Positions 16,640-24,713 of a stretch of 26,924 nt of DNA are shown piece after piece. The notes beneath the pieces were generated by a model that was not told the origin of the DNA, searched no databases, and saw nothing but the letters and a program-made list of their open reading frames with translations. The DNA comes from an uncultured Alphaproteobacteria bacterium (lineage in GTDB: Bacteria > Pseudomonadota > Alphaproteobacteria > UBA9655). The translations under genes and the position numbers were made by a program. The stretch lies in NCBI GenBank assembly GCA_937967795.1, contig CALBSK010000020.1, positions 1-26,924 on the forward strand, read 5' to 3'. Each line of letters opens with the position of its first letter. Positions within the stretch are counted from its first letter, which is position 1.

Positions 16640-17221
16640 ATGTTACAGCGCATTTATAATTGGATTTTAAGTTTTGCCAATCATCCTTATGCCATTTGGA
16701 TATTAGGCGTAGTTTCATTTGCGGAAAGCTCTTTTTTTCCGATCCCTCCCGATCCTTTATATATTGCAATGCTTCTGAGCCGAAAAAACCAAACGTGGAA
16801 ACTGGCTTGGGTCTGCACAATTACTTCTGTTGCGGGAGGATGGCTAGGGTATGCCATAGGATATGGGCTTTATGAAACAATCGGCGAATTTATCCTTCAA
16901 ACCTATGGACTGCAAGGGGCTTTTGATCGATTCCAAGAGAGCTTTAACCAATGGGGTTTCTGGATTGTAGCCTTGAAAGGCCTTACGCCTATTCCTTACA
17001 AAGTTGTAACCATTGCTTGTGGCGTAACACGCTTAGACTTTACCTCATTTACAATTGCTTCTTTAATTGCCCGCGGATTTCGATTTTTCTTTCTGGCTCT
17101 TTTGTTTTGGTATTTCGGCCCTCCTATAAAAGAGTATATCGAGAAAAATCTTACCTTCGTTACATTTGCTTCTATAGGCGCTCTTGTAGGGGGCTTTGGG
17201 ATTGTTTATGCTCTCAGTTAA
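16640..17221 (+). CDS. YqaA/DedA-type (VTT domain) inner-membrane protein
   Basis: A 193-residue membrane protein of the SNARE-associated/VTT superfamily, whose better known members take part in lipid movement across the membrane; the role of this branch is not fixed. Features are four to five hydrophobic segments, FAESSFFPIPPDPLYIAMLL near residues 27-46 with the re-entrant PIPP motif, GGWLGYAIGYGLYETIG, and the second re-entrant part GLTPIPYKVVTIACGV with FRFFFLALLFWYFGPPIKEYI. The repeated PIP motifs and GxxxGYxxG favour the YqaA branch. AGAAGG precedes the ATG. It lies 21 bases before dsbB and is probably cotranscribed with it. Confidence 0.85.
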   Translation: MLQRIYNWILSFANHPYAIWILGVVSFAESSFFPIPPDPLYIAMLLSRKNQTWKLAWVCTITSVAGGWLGYAIGYGLYETIGEFILQTYGLQGAFDRFQESFNQWGFWIVALKGLTPIPYKVVTIACGVTRLDFTSFTIASLIARGFRFFFLALLFWYFGPPIKEYIEKNLTFVTFASIGALVGGFGIVYALS

Positions 17222-17242
17222 ATAAATGAAAAGGGAGGGCTT

Positions 17243-17740
17243 ATGTGTATAAAACAACTTAAAAAAATTTCATCTCAGCAGTTGCTCTGGGGACTTATCC
17301 TGATTTGTGCTATTGTTTTGACAATGGCTTATGTTATGGAACATTATTTTGGCATTCTCGCTTGCAAAATGTGCCATTATGAAAGGAATACCTTTCTGGC
17401 AGGAGGGGGAATAGCTATGCTATGCCTCTTTCTTCCTCAACCTTTTCAACGGCATGGCATCTTAATCTTAGGATTAATATTTATGATTGGAACACTCCTT
17501 GCGGGGTATCATGTAGCGATTCAAAACCATTGGGTAGACCTTCCCACTTTTTGTGCCTCTAATGATTTTAGTGCTTTTGAGTCTGTGGAGGCTTTACGCG
17601 AACAACTCTTACAAACTCCCTTTGTTCGGTGTGATCAGATCACTTGGAGTCTTTTTGGGCTTTCACTTGCAGCTTACAATGCGCTTTTATCCTTATTACT
17701 TACCCTTCTCTGTTGGGGATGGGGCTTGAAACGTAAATGA
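17243..17740 (+). CDS. dsbB: Disulfide bond formation protein B
   Basis: An inner-membrane protein that reoxidises DsbA in the periplasm and passes the electrons to ubiquinone. The 165-residue protein has four membrane segments. Cys41 and Cys44 form the CKMC pair in ACKMCHYERN after the first segment, and Cys104 (PTFCASNDF) and Cys130 (FVRCDQITW) form the second periplasmic pair, all as expected. A strong GGGAGG ribosome site precedes the ATG. The stop codon overlaps the coq7 start (ATGA). Coupling to coq7 makes sense because DsbB needs quinone, though operon logic alone does not prove a link. Confidence 0.9.
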   Translation: MCIKQLKKISSQQLLWGLILICAIVLTMAYVMEHYFGILACKMCHYERNTFLAGGGIAMLCLFLPQPFQRHGILILGLIFMIGTLLAGYHVAIQNHWVDLPTFCASNDFSAFESVEALREQLLQTPFVRCDQITWSLFGLSLAAYNALLSLLLTLLCWGWGLKRK

Positions 17741-18273
17741 AATCCTTTCCCGGGCAACCTTCACCAAAGGATCAAATCGCAGCTATGCTAAGAGTAAACT
17801 TAGCGGGTGAGTATGGAGCCAAACGCATCTATGAAGGTCAATTAGCGATTTTAAAAAGAAGCCCAGTTGCTCCTCTTTTGGAACAGATGAAAGAGCAAGA
17901 ACTCACCCATCTCAAGGCGTTTGAAGCTTGTGTCGTTGAAAATCGTGTCCGCCCTACCCTTCTCCAACCTCTTTGGCATGTAGCGGGATATGCTTTGGGA
18001 ACGGCAACAGCTCTCTTAGGCGAAAAAGCGGCAATGGCGTGTACGGTTGCGGTTGAAGAGGTTATTGACCAGCACTATGAAAATCAGCTCATTTCTTTAG
18101 AAGATGACTATCCAGAACTCTCTCACCTTATTTCTACGTGCCGAGAAGATGAATTAGAACATCGTAACATAGCTCTTGAGCAGGGCGCTCATGAAGCTCC
18201 CGCTTATCCTTTACTGACCCATACGATTAAAAAGATTTCACGACTTGCCATTTGGCTTTCTGAAAGGATATGA
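17737..18273 (+). CDS. coq7: Demethoxyubiquinone hydroxylase (COQ7 family)
   Basis: A di-iron hydroxylase that adds the last ring hydroxyl in ubiquinone synthesis, at the membrane. The 178 residues contain the six expected iron ligands in order: Glu25 in NLAGEYGA, Glu55 and His58 in QELTHL, Glu107 in VAVEEVIDQHY, and the Glu and His of REDELEH near 139-142. The amphipathic stretch around YALGTATALLGEKAAM fits membrane binding. The start overlaps the dsbB stop by four bases, so translation is likely coupled. Together with the sdh operon it indicates a ubiquinone-based respiratory chain. Confidence 0.93.
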   Translation: MKSFPGQPSPKDQIAAMLRVNLAGEYGAKRIYEGQLAILKRSPVAPLLEQMKEQELTHLKAFEACVVENRVRPTLLQPLWHVAGYALGTATALLGEKAAMACTVAVEEVIDQHYENQLISLEDDYPELSHLISTCREDELEHRNIALEQGAHEAPAYPLLTHTIKKISRLAIWLSERI

Positions 18274-18282
18274 GAATACTTC

Positions 18283-18567
18283 TTACTTTTCGCAATTTTT
18301 GACGTTGTGTAAAAGGCTATGGTTGTATTCCCAATAAGTCAGAGCCGTCTCTTGTTGGCAAGACTGCCTCTCTAATAGTTTATCTGTGGCCACGCTCAAA
18401 AAACGAATGGGATAAGGTCGGCCTCCTAGAGAAAATGTTAACCCTTCATTTTGCACGTGAACAGGCACATAATGAGAAATTGGAAGATCCTTCATAGCTA
18501 AAAGAGAGGAAGCACTTAACAAAAGTATACCCAACAACCGACTACCACTCTTGAAATAATTACACAT
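18283..18567 (-). CDS. Small exported protein of unknown function
   Basis: Not recognised. The 94-residue product starts with MCNYFKSGSR and a hydrophobic run LLGILLLSASSLLA, a clear signal peptide with a likely cut after LLA. The mature part of about 70 residues is polar, has FSLGGRPYPIRFL and two Cys residues far apart, and ends KNCEK. The frame also has a GTG one codon upstream (18570); the ATG is chosen. It converges on coq7, nine bases away. A periplasmic or secreted role is inferred only from the signal. Confidence 0.6.
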   Translation of the reverse strand: MCNYFKSGSRLLGILLLSASSLLAMKDLPISHYVPVHVQNEGLTFSLGGRPYPIRFLSVATDKLLERQSCQQETALTYWEYNHSLLHNVKNCEK

Positions 18568-19016
18568 CACAATCTTATCTTGCTAAAAACATATTTACCT
18601 AACAAAAGCTTAAAAATATTTCCTTAATTCTAAATAACCACATTTATACACCTAGGTATAAGGTTGCTTTTTTTCAAGAAAAAGAAAAAAATATTTACAT
18701 CAGGATCTTTTTATTTAAGCGCTGAGATGTAATATTTGTGTTCTAAAAGCCAATATCTTCTCCTCATCGTCCCCCAGAGAGTTACAATCTTCTTTATGAA
18801 CGTAATTTTATGGGGATTGTAAAAGGGAAGAGACCGCACTATGTTGGGATATAGACGCACTCTAAATGGGTAATATATCCACTTATTCAACCCAAGAGTG
18901 TCATCCCCGCTTTCGCGGGAATGAGACTCGGGGAGATATGAAGGTTCAAGAAACCTTATGTTTCATTTAGGGTGGGTATAGTAAAGGTTTAATTTAGAAA
19001 TAAGGAGAATAAAGGT
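18568..19016. other. Gene-free stretch before the peroxiredoxin gene
   Basis: 449 bases, AT-rich, no plausible protein. It contains a palindrome at 18896-18929 (GTCATCCCCGC, loop, GCGGGAATGA), a small hairpin AAGGTT/AACCTT near 18941-18957, and a possible -10 box TATAGT at 18977-18982 before the peroxiredoxin gene, with no convincing -35. Confidence 0.6.
18896..18929. repeat. Palindrome with CCCCGC/GCGGG stem
   Basis: GAGTGTCATCCCCGC, loop TTTC, GCGGGAATGAGACTC forms a stem with one mismatch and one bulge. It is the most GC-rich element in the surrounding intergenic DNA and shares the GTCAT/AATGA ends with the element at 16493-16518, as dispersed palindromic repeats do. Confidence 0.6.
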
Positions 19017-19604
19017 ATGGGTGTGCTCGTTGGAAAAGAAGCCCCTCAATTTAAGGCAAAATGTGTGACGAACAACACGTGTAAAGATATTGAACTCAAA
19101 GACTATAAGGGCAAATACGTTATCCTTTTCTTTTATCCTCTAGACTTTACTTTTGTTTGCCCTACCGAACTTCATGCCTTTCAAGAAAGTTTAAAAGAAT
19201 TTACAAATAACGATTGCGTGGTCCTGGGCTGCAGCGTTGATAGTCATTTTTCACATCTCGCTTGGTTGGATACCCCTAAGGAAAAAGGCGGCATTAAAGG
19301 TATCACCTATGGTCTTATTTCGGACCTTGGGGGACATATCTCAAAGGATTATGATGTTTTGAATCAAGATGGAATCGCTTATCGGGGGCTCTTTCTTATT
19401 GACCGCGAAGGCATTGTTCGCCATCAGGTCGTCAACGATCTTCCTCTTGGGCGAAACGTCGACGAAGCTCTCAGAATGCTTTTAGCTCTTCAGCATACGG
19501 AAAAGCATGGAGAAGTTTGCCCCGCCAATTGGAAAAAAGGTCTGCGCGCGATTACCACGACCACAGAAAGCGTTGCTGATTATTTATTAAGAGCTGCGGG
19601 ATAA
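19017..19604 (+). CDS. Typical 2-Cys peroxiredoxin (AhpC/Prx1 type)
   Basis: A thiol peroxidase that reduces hydrogen peroxide and organic peroxides in the cytoplasm. The 195-residue protein has the peroxidatic Cys48 in the motif LDFTFVCPTE and the resolving Cys168 in HGEVCPANW, so it forms the typical two-subunit disulfide. GCSVDSHFSHLAW and the GITYGLISDLGGHISKDY segment are family standard. The C-terminal extension after NWKKG resembles the Prx1 group. AAGGAG about nine bases before the ATG supports the start. Its reductant cannot be told from this window. Confidence 0.93.
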   Translation: MGVLVGKEAPQFKAKCVTNNTCKDIELKDYKGKYVILFFYPLDFTFVCPTELHAFQESLKEFTNNDCVVLGCSVDSHFSHLAWLDTPKEKGGIKGITYGLISDLGGHISKDYDVLNQDGIAYRGLFLIDREGIVRHQVVNDLPLGRNVDEALRMLLALQHTEKHGEVCPANWKKGLRAITTTTESVADYLLRAAG

Positions 19605-19634
19605 ACACCTTTTCGTTATCTATACTCCACGTGA

Positions 19635-19781
19635 ATGAAAATTGGGTATTCCCCTCTCCTGTCATCCGGAATTTATTTTGGGATCTTTTAGATGCCGAAA
19701 TGATCCCAGGTCAAGCCCAGAACTAAAGGTTCGGCATGACAACTGGGGACAGAAGTGTTCATGAGAGGTCCCAATTTTCAT
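19635..19781. repeat. Nested inverted-repeat element after the peroxiredoxin gene
   Basis: Outer arms ATGAAAATTGGG (19635-19646) and CCCAATTTTCAT (19770-19781) are perfect 12-base inverted repeats. Inside are CCTCTC/GAGAGG, then TGTCATCCGGAA (19660-19671) with TTCGGCATGACA (19731-19742), then GGGATC/GATCCC. The nested design is typical of a small non-coding mobile palindrome or a strong transcription barrier. The rest of the gap to 20179 holds a second element (19926-20053) and no supported gene. Confidence 0.65.
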
Positions 19782-19925
19782 TTTGAATGGGCATACATGA
19801 TTTTTATTGGCGACATGGGAGAACGTTGGGACAATTTACAAAAATTTACGAGAGAAAGCCCTGCGATTTAGGAATAAGTAGAAGACCGTCAATGTCTCTT
19901 ATCAGATGTTTTTTGTTATATAGCT

Positions 19926-20053
19926 ATGCAGTTGACTCCCATAGCAATGGATTCCACCGTAACCCCATGTATTGGGGGGAGAAAGAAGGAGAATTTCCGC
20001 GGTAATTTAATGGCCGTTCTTGTTTTATTTGGACTTAAGGGAGTCAACTACAT
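19926..20053. repeat. 128-bp stretch bounded by 15-base inverted repeats
   Basis: ATGCAGTTGACTCCC at 19926-19940 and GGGAGTCAACTACAT at 20039-20053 are inverted copies with one mismatch. A third copy of the arm, GGAGTCAACTGCAT, lies at 21682-21695 on the other side of the photolyase gene. No protein is supported between the arms. No target duplication was recognised. Confidence 0.55.
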
Positions 20054-20179
20054 GTCCATGTCCGCCAATATGAGTCCAGTTTTCAGCCATTTCAACAGCT
20101 CAATTCCCCCTGATAATTATCTATCCAAAGGATGAATCTGAGTGAATGCTTACATAGCAAACTTATCTAAAAAAGATTC

Positions 20180-21607
20180 TTAGAAAGATTGAATTGTAGC
20201 AAAGGCTTCAAGGGCACGAACGCGAGCTTTCTTATGATCGACAATAGGCAAGGGGTAAGTCTGTCCTATTTCTACAGCTGCGGATTTAAGGACACTTATA
20301 GGGGCTTCCCAAGGGTTATGGATATACAGATCAGAAAGAAGATTGAGTTCAGGAAGCCACTCCCTTACATATTTCCCTTGAGGATCAAATTTTTGCCCTT
20401 GAAGCACAGGATTAAAAATACGGAAATAAGGAGAAGAATCAACGCCACACCCTGTGACCCACTGCCAGTTCAAAGCATTATTGGCGATATCAGCATCCAC
20501 TAATGTATCATAAAACCATGCAGCACCTTCTTGCCAAGGAACCAAAAGATGTTTTACGAGAAAGGAGGCTGTAATCATCCGGACCCGATTATGCATCCAT
20601 CCAGTCTTCCAAAGTTGGCGCATCCCTGCATCCACAATAGGATAGCCTGTCATGCCCTTCTGCCATTTTTGAAGATATTCTTTATTATTACTCCATGGAA
20701 ATTGATCAAATTGCCTACGTAAGGATGTGGTAGGCAGTTCAGGAAAATGATAAAGGAGATAATAAGAAAACTCTCGCCAGGCAATTTCCTTTAAAAATTC
20801 CCATTCATTGTGAGGAGGTTCACCTAAGCAACTATTCAAAACAGAATGCCAGACTTGGCGAGGGCTTATCTCTCCCCAATGAAGATAAGGAGAAAGTTTT
20901 GAAGTGCCTTCCTCTCCAGGAAAATTACGATGGGTGGAATATCCTTGAAGAGCTTGGCTTACAAAGAGGAATAAGTTTTTATGAGCACTTTCTTCCCCCG
21001 GCATCCATTCTTGATTTAATCCCTGGGACCAATCGGGATGGGGATAAATTCCCCAGTCTTCCAAACGATCAGATAACAAAGAAAAGTCATATCCTTTGAG
21101 AGAAGGAATAGGCAAAGGATGAGAAAAAGGTCCTAAAGCTTGTAATGCTTTGAAAAAAGGCTTAAAGGCCTGATAAGGAGAGCCCGAATGGGTTCTAAGT
21201 ATCCAGGGCTCTGCAAGAAGAGAAGCATTAAAACTTTGGCATTCGATGCTTTGGCTAAGTATTTCCTTGACTTTTTGATCTCGCTTAATGGTATAGGGCT
21301 CATAGCACCGATTCCAAAATAAGGCCGATACATTATGTAAAGCCACTATTTCTTGAATGATTTTTAGAGGGTCCCCTCGGCGTAAGATAAGGTTTAATCC
21401 CTGCTGATTTAATGATTTCTGCAAAGAAACTAAACTCTTATAAAGCCACCACTGAGAAGCAGCTCCCGGATTGTTAGGATCGTTTTCATCCCAAATAAAA
21501 AGAGGAATAACAGAAAAATTCCCAGCTTGAGCAAGGGCAGGGTTATCATACAGCCTTAAATCTCTTCGAAACCAAACAATTGCCGAGGAAATTCTTTCAT
21601 TTTTCAT
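20180..21607 (-). CDS. phrB: Class I deoxyribodipyrimidine photolyase
   Basis: A light-driven FAD enzyme that splits cyclobutane pyrimidine dimers in DNA. The 475 residues start with the antenna-binding domain (IVWFRRDLRLYDNPAL, LFIWDE). The FAD domain follows with YSTHRNFPGEEGTSKLSPYL, LHWGEISPRQVW, WREFSYYLLYHFPE, TGYPIVDAGMRQLWKTGW, MHNRVRMITASFLVKHLL and DADIANNALNWQWVTGCG plus DSSPYFRIFNPVLQ, a complete set. The length is normal and no frame break is seen. AGAGA lies before the ATG. Presence of a photolyase suggests that the cell or its host is sometimes exposed to light. Confidence 0.95.
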   Translation of the reverse strand: MKNERISSAIVWFRRDLRLYDNPALAQAGNFSVIPLFIWDENDPNNPGAASQWWLYKSLVSLQKSLNQQGLNLILRRGDPLKIIQEIVALHNVSALFWNRCYEPYTIKRDQKVKEILSQSIECQSFNASLLAEPWILRTHSGSPYQAFKPFFKALQALGPFSHPLPIPSLKGYDFSLLSDRLEDWGIYPHPDWSQGLNQEWMPGEESAHKNLFLFVSQALQGYSTHRNFPGEEGTSKLSPYLHWGEISPRQVWHSVLNSCLGEPPHNEWEFLKEIAWREFSYYLLYHFPELPTTSLRRQFDQFPWSNNKEYLQKWQKGMTGYPIVDAGMRQLWKTGWMHNRVRMITASFLVKHLLVPWQEGAAWFYDTLVDADIANNALNWQWVTGCGVDSSPYFRIFNPVLQGQKFDPQGKYVREWLPELNLLSDLYIHNPWEAPISVLKSAAVEIGQTYPLPIVDHKKARVRALEAFATIQSF

Positions 21608-21681
21608 GTGAATTTATATCTCTTTTTAGGCAGAAAGCGATGAGGGAGCTTTTTTAAATATTATCTAATTTGTGATTAGAG

Positions 21682-21695
21682 GAGTCAACTGCATA
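21682..21695. repeat. Third copy of the GGAGTCAACTGCAT motif
   Basis: This 14-base stretch equals the reverse complement of 19926-19939 of the left arm of the inverted-repeat element on the far side of the photolyase gene. It stands alone here, about 75 bases from the tRNA-Ser fragment. Confidence 0.6.
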
Positions 21696-21771
21696 CCCAT
21701 ATTTTGTTATTCCCTCGTGTCCCATAGAGCCATTTTAAGCAGAAAATTCCTTATCAAAAATTCCTGGAAAC

Positions 21772-21833
21772 TGGCGGAGGGGATGGGATTCGAACCCACG
21801 ATACGGTTTAACCCGTATAACGGTTTAGCAAAC
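21772..21833 (-). tRNA. 3' fragment of tRNA-Ser(GCU), probable attachment-site scar
   Basis: On the minus strand the sequence gives the anticodon loop TTTGCTAAAC with GCT, a long variable arm (ATACGG/CCGTAT round GTTAAA) typical of tRNA-Ser, the T arm GTGGGTTCGAATCCCAT, the 3' acceptor strand CCCCTCC, G, and encoded CCA. The 5' acceptor strand, the D arm and a proper anticodon stem are absent; upstream bases (AAGC before GTTTGC) do not fit. Such a partial 3' copy is what site-specific integration into a tRNA leaves at the far end of an element. Its direction puts the element on the side of higher coordinates. Confidence 0.85.
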
Positions 21834-22283
21834 GCTTAAAATGTTTAACTGATAACAAACACTAACAAATTATATCAATAGAATCAAGATATTGTCTCGA
21901 ATTCTTTGCTGCTGCTTATACAGATTTGTTATCATTTTTTACCTTTAACTGTCCCATGAGTGTCCCATGATATGTATGGGTCATTGGTATCAGCTGCCTA
22001 GGGCGCTTCATACAAAACTGAGGGCATATACTTAGTTTATGCACGTGTGTTCCCTTCCATTTTACTCTCTGCTGTTAACGTACACTTTTTGTGGAAATTT
22101 TAACATTATTTTATGCTTTCGCAAATTTGCTCAGGGCTGGAGATCCCGTTTATTCTCTTGTCATGCCGTCAGATATTCAAGCAATTATATCGGAAAAAAG
22201 AAGGGCTTGTGCGCTGAGCCCCTTAAAGGTAGCTTGACGCGTGCCCTCCTTTGTTATTAGCCGTAATGTCGGCTAAACATTGA
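21834..22283. other. Gene-free stretch right of the tRNA-Ser fragment
   Basis: 450 bases with no supported gene; no integrase can be read here. The motif GTCCCATGA is repeated directly near 21950-21970. A hairpin at 22257-22276 (TTAGCCG/CGGCTAA, six-base loop) follows the secreted-protein gene on the minus strand and may help end its transcript, though the T run is poor. Confidence 0.55.
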
Positions 22284-23057
22284 TTATTTGTCTTCAAAAA
22301 ATTCTATTTCAAAACTTTTAAGACCTGTGGGACGGAGTTTAATATGAGTTTCTTGATAAGAATTGGAGTTTGAATAGGAAGAGCTGGAAGATGAGCCTCC
22401 ACCACCGGAGCCCCCAACCTTAACCAGACCCCACATGACATCCACATTTCCTCCCCCCCCGCCGTGACTTGAGTTAGAAGAGTTGGAAGTTCGACTATAA
22501 TTACTATTCAAGGAACGATACTCATACTCACCAGTCGCCACGGACACTTTGATTCGCTTGACATTCCGTTTGCCAATCAACATTTTTTTGCATGTTTCTA
22601 AGATATCAGCTTCAATTTTCCGTGTCTCTTCCGCCACTTTCCGCATCATAAGTTTTTGATTTTTCAAATCATTGAGTCGCTGAGGGAGGTACGGCAGAGC
22701 CAACAGAACGTCCCATTTGTCATCATCTGACAGGAAAGACTTTTCCACGAAGTTCGCGCGGGAGACGGAATAGTCTGGGTTGTCGATGAAGTATTTAGGT
22801 TGCAAGGCAAAGGCACGCGCATTATTGAGGAGGATGTCCCACTCGCTGTAAGTATCCCCAGGGCTCACGCTCCCTGTCCCAGGGGCGGGGGGACACATCA
22901 CCGCAGGGGATTGCGATGCGTATTCGTTTAGCAGCTTTCGTTCCAGTGCCCTACCCATATTCACCATGGTTTCTTCCTGCATAGCAAAAACGGGACTGGC
23001 GGTGCAAGCAGCACCCATCCAAACACATGTGAATGTCTGGAGAAATTTTTTATGCAT
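22284..23057 (-). CDS. Secreted Ser/Gly-rich protein of unknown function
   Basis: Not recognised. The frame is open for 11 more codons, but the ATG at 23057 is preceded by AAGGAAAA and begins a good signal peptide, MHKKFLQTFTCVWMGAACTA and on to SPVFA. The 257-residue product has a helical middle part with YFIDNPDYSVSRANFVEKSF, LLALPYLPQRLNDLKNQKLM and a Lys/Glu-rich helix, then a low-complexity region SNSSNSSHGGGGGNVDVMWG and a run of Ser and Gly, and finally a strand-like end, LRPTGLKSFEIEFFEDK. The Ser/Gly tract looks like a flexible linker. The start overlaps the upstream gene. It is predicted cargo of the tRNA-Ser element. Confidence 0.65.
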   Translation of the reverse strand: MHKKFLQTFTCVWMGAACTASPVFAMQEETMVNMGRALERKLLNEYASQSPAVMCPPAPGTGSVSPGDTYSEWDILLNNARAFALQPKYFIDNPDYSVSRANFVEKSFLSDDDKWDVLLALPYLPQRLNDLKNQKLMMRKVAEETRKIEADILETCKKMLIGKRNVKRIKVSVATGEYEYRSLNSNYSRTSNSSNSSHGGGGGNVDVMWGLVKVGGSGGGGSSSSSSYSNSNSYQETHIKLRPTGLKSFEIEFFEDK

Positions 23058-23479
23058 GTTAGTTTTCCTTTTTTTAAGTTGTGAATCCAATAAGACGCAG
23101 AGATATTTGGCTCGTTTGGTGATCTCTGTGAATTTTCATTCATATTCGATGCTGCTACTTTATCAACAAGAGAATTAATAATATCATCAACAGAATGGAA
23201 ATGAACTTGCGAAGGAAGGCCTGCATGCGCCCAGCTTCTCCAGCGATGAAGATACTCTCGCAGAGACTTGTAACCTCCTTGCGCATAACGCCGCTTCGCA
23301 TTCTCTAAAGCTTTTTTCTGGGTTGTTTGATTTGGAGATAACCCTTGAAGGGCGACTGAATTATTTATTACATGAGTGTCATAGTAGCTTTGAAAAGATA
23401 AATTCCTCTCTGCTTCGAAAATGAGTTCATAATGGTTTACAACAAAGGAATCAATGCTTTTTCTGATTCTCGCCCTCAT
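22961..23479 (-). CDS. Hypothetical 172-residue protein upstream of the secreted protein
   Basis: Not recognised. AAAGGGG five bases before the ATG and length support a real gene. The first 130 residues are polar and helical (MRARIRKSIDSFVVNHYELI, KRRYAQGGYKSLREYLHRWR) with no signal peptide. The last 32 residues are read in another frame across the start and signal-peptide codons of the next gene, a 97-base overlap. That is long for an operon and suggests that the natural end was lost by a frameshift, or that the true C-terminus is simply fused to the neighbour's DNA. Same strand and close spacing suggest cotranscription. Confidence 0.45.
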   Translation of the reverse strand: MRARIRKSIDSFVVNHYELIFEAERNLSFQSYYDTHVINNSVALQGLSPNQTTQKKALENAKRRYAQGGYKSLREYLHRWRSWAHAGLPSQVHFHSVDDIINSLVDKVAASNMNENSQRSPNEPNISASYWIHNLKKGKLTCIKNFSRHSHVFGWVLLAPPVPFLLCRKKPW

Positions 23480-23684
23480 AAACCCCTTTTAATTATAACT
23501 TTTTAGATAGCCTTACTATTAACTTTGAGTAAGTCATCCAATTCACTTTTTTTAATTTATACTCCGCTTGAAAAGTATACGTCAACCGCTTTTTCAATAA
23601 TCATTTAAAATAAAAGAAAAATAGGTATATGATTCCTCAAAACATCTTCTTAGAATACAGCGAGCCCATGCTTGTATAACTTTC

Positions 23685-23951
23685 TCATCGCAGAAATCGT
23701 TCCCCTGCGGTACGCCACTCTTCCACAATGGGGTCATTGCTGGCTTCTTTATCTTTGATAAAGAGGAAAAATCCCACAAGCGTTGGATCATCAATATGCT
23801 CCAGGCCGACGAGGGATAAGAGAGCGGTTATTTCTTTTTTGCGTTCTTCGGAAGGTCGTTGATATGGATGTTGCGGATTTGAGGTTTTGGATTCAAGCTG
23901 ATGCCTTCCTTGGAAGGAATGTCTGCGGGTAGATTGAAGAGAGGCACGCAT
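23685..23951 (-). CDS. Small hypothetical protein
   Basis: Not recognised. AAAGGAA nine bases before the ATG supports translation of 88 residues. The N-terminal 40 are basic and Gln/Ser-rich (MRASLQSTRRHSFQGRHQLE), and the rest is acidic and helical (EERKKEITALLSLVGLEHID, then DPTLVGFFLFIKDKEASNDP). No known domain is visible. It is in the presumed integrated element and transcribed in the same direction as its neighbours. Confidence 0.45.
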   Translation of the reverse strand: MRASLQSTRRHSFQGRHQLESKTSNPQHPYQRPSEERKKEITALLSLVGLEHIDDPTLVGFFLFIKDKEASNDPIVEEWRTAGERFLR

Positions 23952-24713
23952 CGATTGTGTTCCTTTGGTTAACGTCTTTATGCCTTTTTATGGGTCAAGC
24001 TTACCCTCTTTTAAGGGATATCTCAACTCAAAAAGGAACACTCAAAAAGGAACAGAACTGAGAGGCTTTATTAAAAATCAATTGCTTATGTGGTTCCTCA
24101 AATGAACTGCTTGAAATAATTTCACAATAAGGCCGCCTCGTTATAAGAAAAAACTTTCATAAGTCATCACCCCAAAGGTGCGCACTTATGCACGATTTGA
24201 AAATCGTGCATGTGCTTTATGGCCACGGGCGTTGAAATGGGTTTAGAAATTTACGAGAAACGCGTAAATTTGAAGACAAATGTTTTATAGAGATGTCATG
24301 GAAATTTTTTTCCATGCGCGCTTATACATTGCCCCTGGCAATAGCGCTTTGTCGCAAGCGACCAAGACGATTTTGGAGCTCAATCTTAAATCAAATAGAG
24401 AATGAAAATGGTATGAGCTGCTTGCAAAAAAGTGCCATTATGAGAGTTAAAATTCGTAAATATCGACTCATGAACATCCTTAAGACTGAAAACTAAAGGC
24501 TGAGGAACCGTTTGATCATACCACCTAATCCAAAGCCAAAGGCTCCCCAGCCTACTCCTCATTTTTTCAACAAAATTCATCCTGGATGATCCGATTCAGG
24601 GAAGGTAACGCTGGTGGGAATGCAGATATCTCTGAGCTCTACAACCAGCCAAGTTCCTCTTCCGAGAAGGGCTCAGGCCATTTTGGGCACGGATTTAAAG
24701 AAGAAAATGAGGA
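23952..24713. other. Gene-free stretch with two neighbouring hairpins
   Basis: 762 bases in which no frame has a convincing ribosome site or composition. Two strong hairpins lie close together: ATGCACGATTT/AAATCGTGCAT at 24188-24211 (two-base loop, extendable with GCAC/GTGC) and AAATTTACG/CGTAAATTT at 24247-24271. They may be remains of a transposon end or an RNA element. Confidence 0.5.

Noticed and set aside
19787..20135. Overlapping open frames of about 70 codons
   Set aside because: No ribosome site, odd composition, and they cross the inverted-repeat arms. Probably chance.
22039..22260. Open frame of 73 codons beside the tRNA fragment, possible integrase remnant
   Set aside because: No integrase motif (Arg-His-Arg-Tyr) can be read, and Cys/Phe-rich content is typical of chance frames.
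24293..24580. Open frames on both strands of 64-67 codons
   Set aside because: Neither has a spaced ribosome site or a recognisable pattern; they overlap one another.
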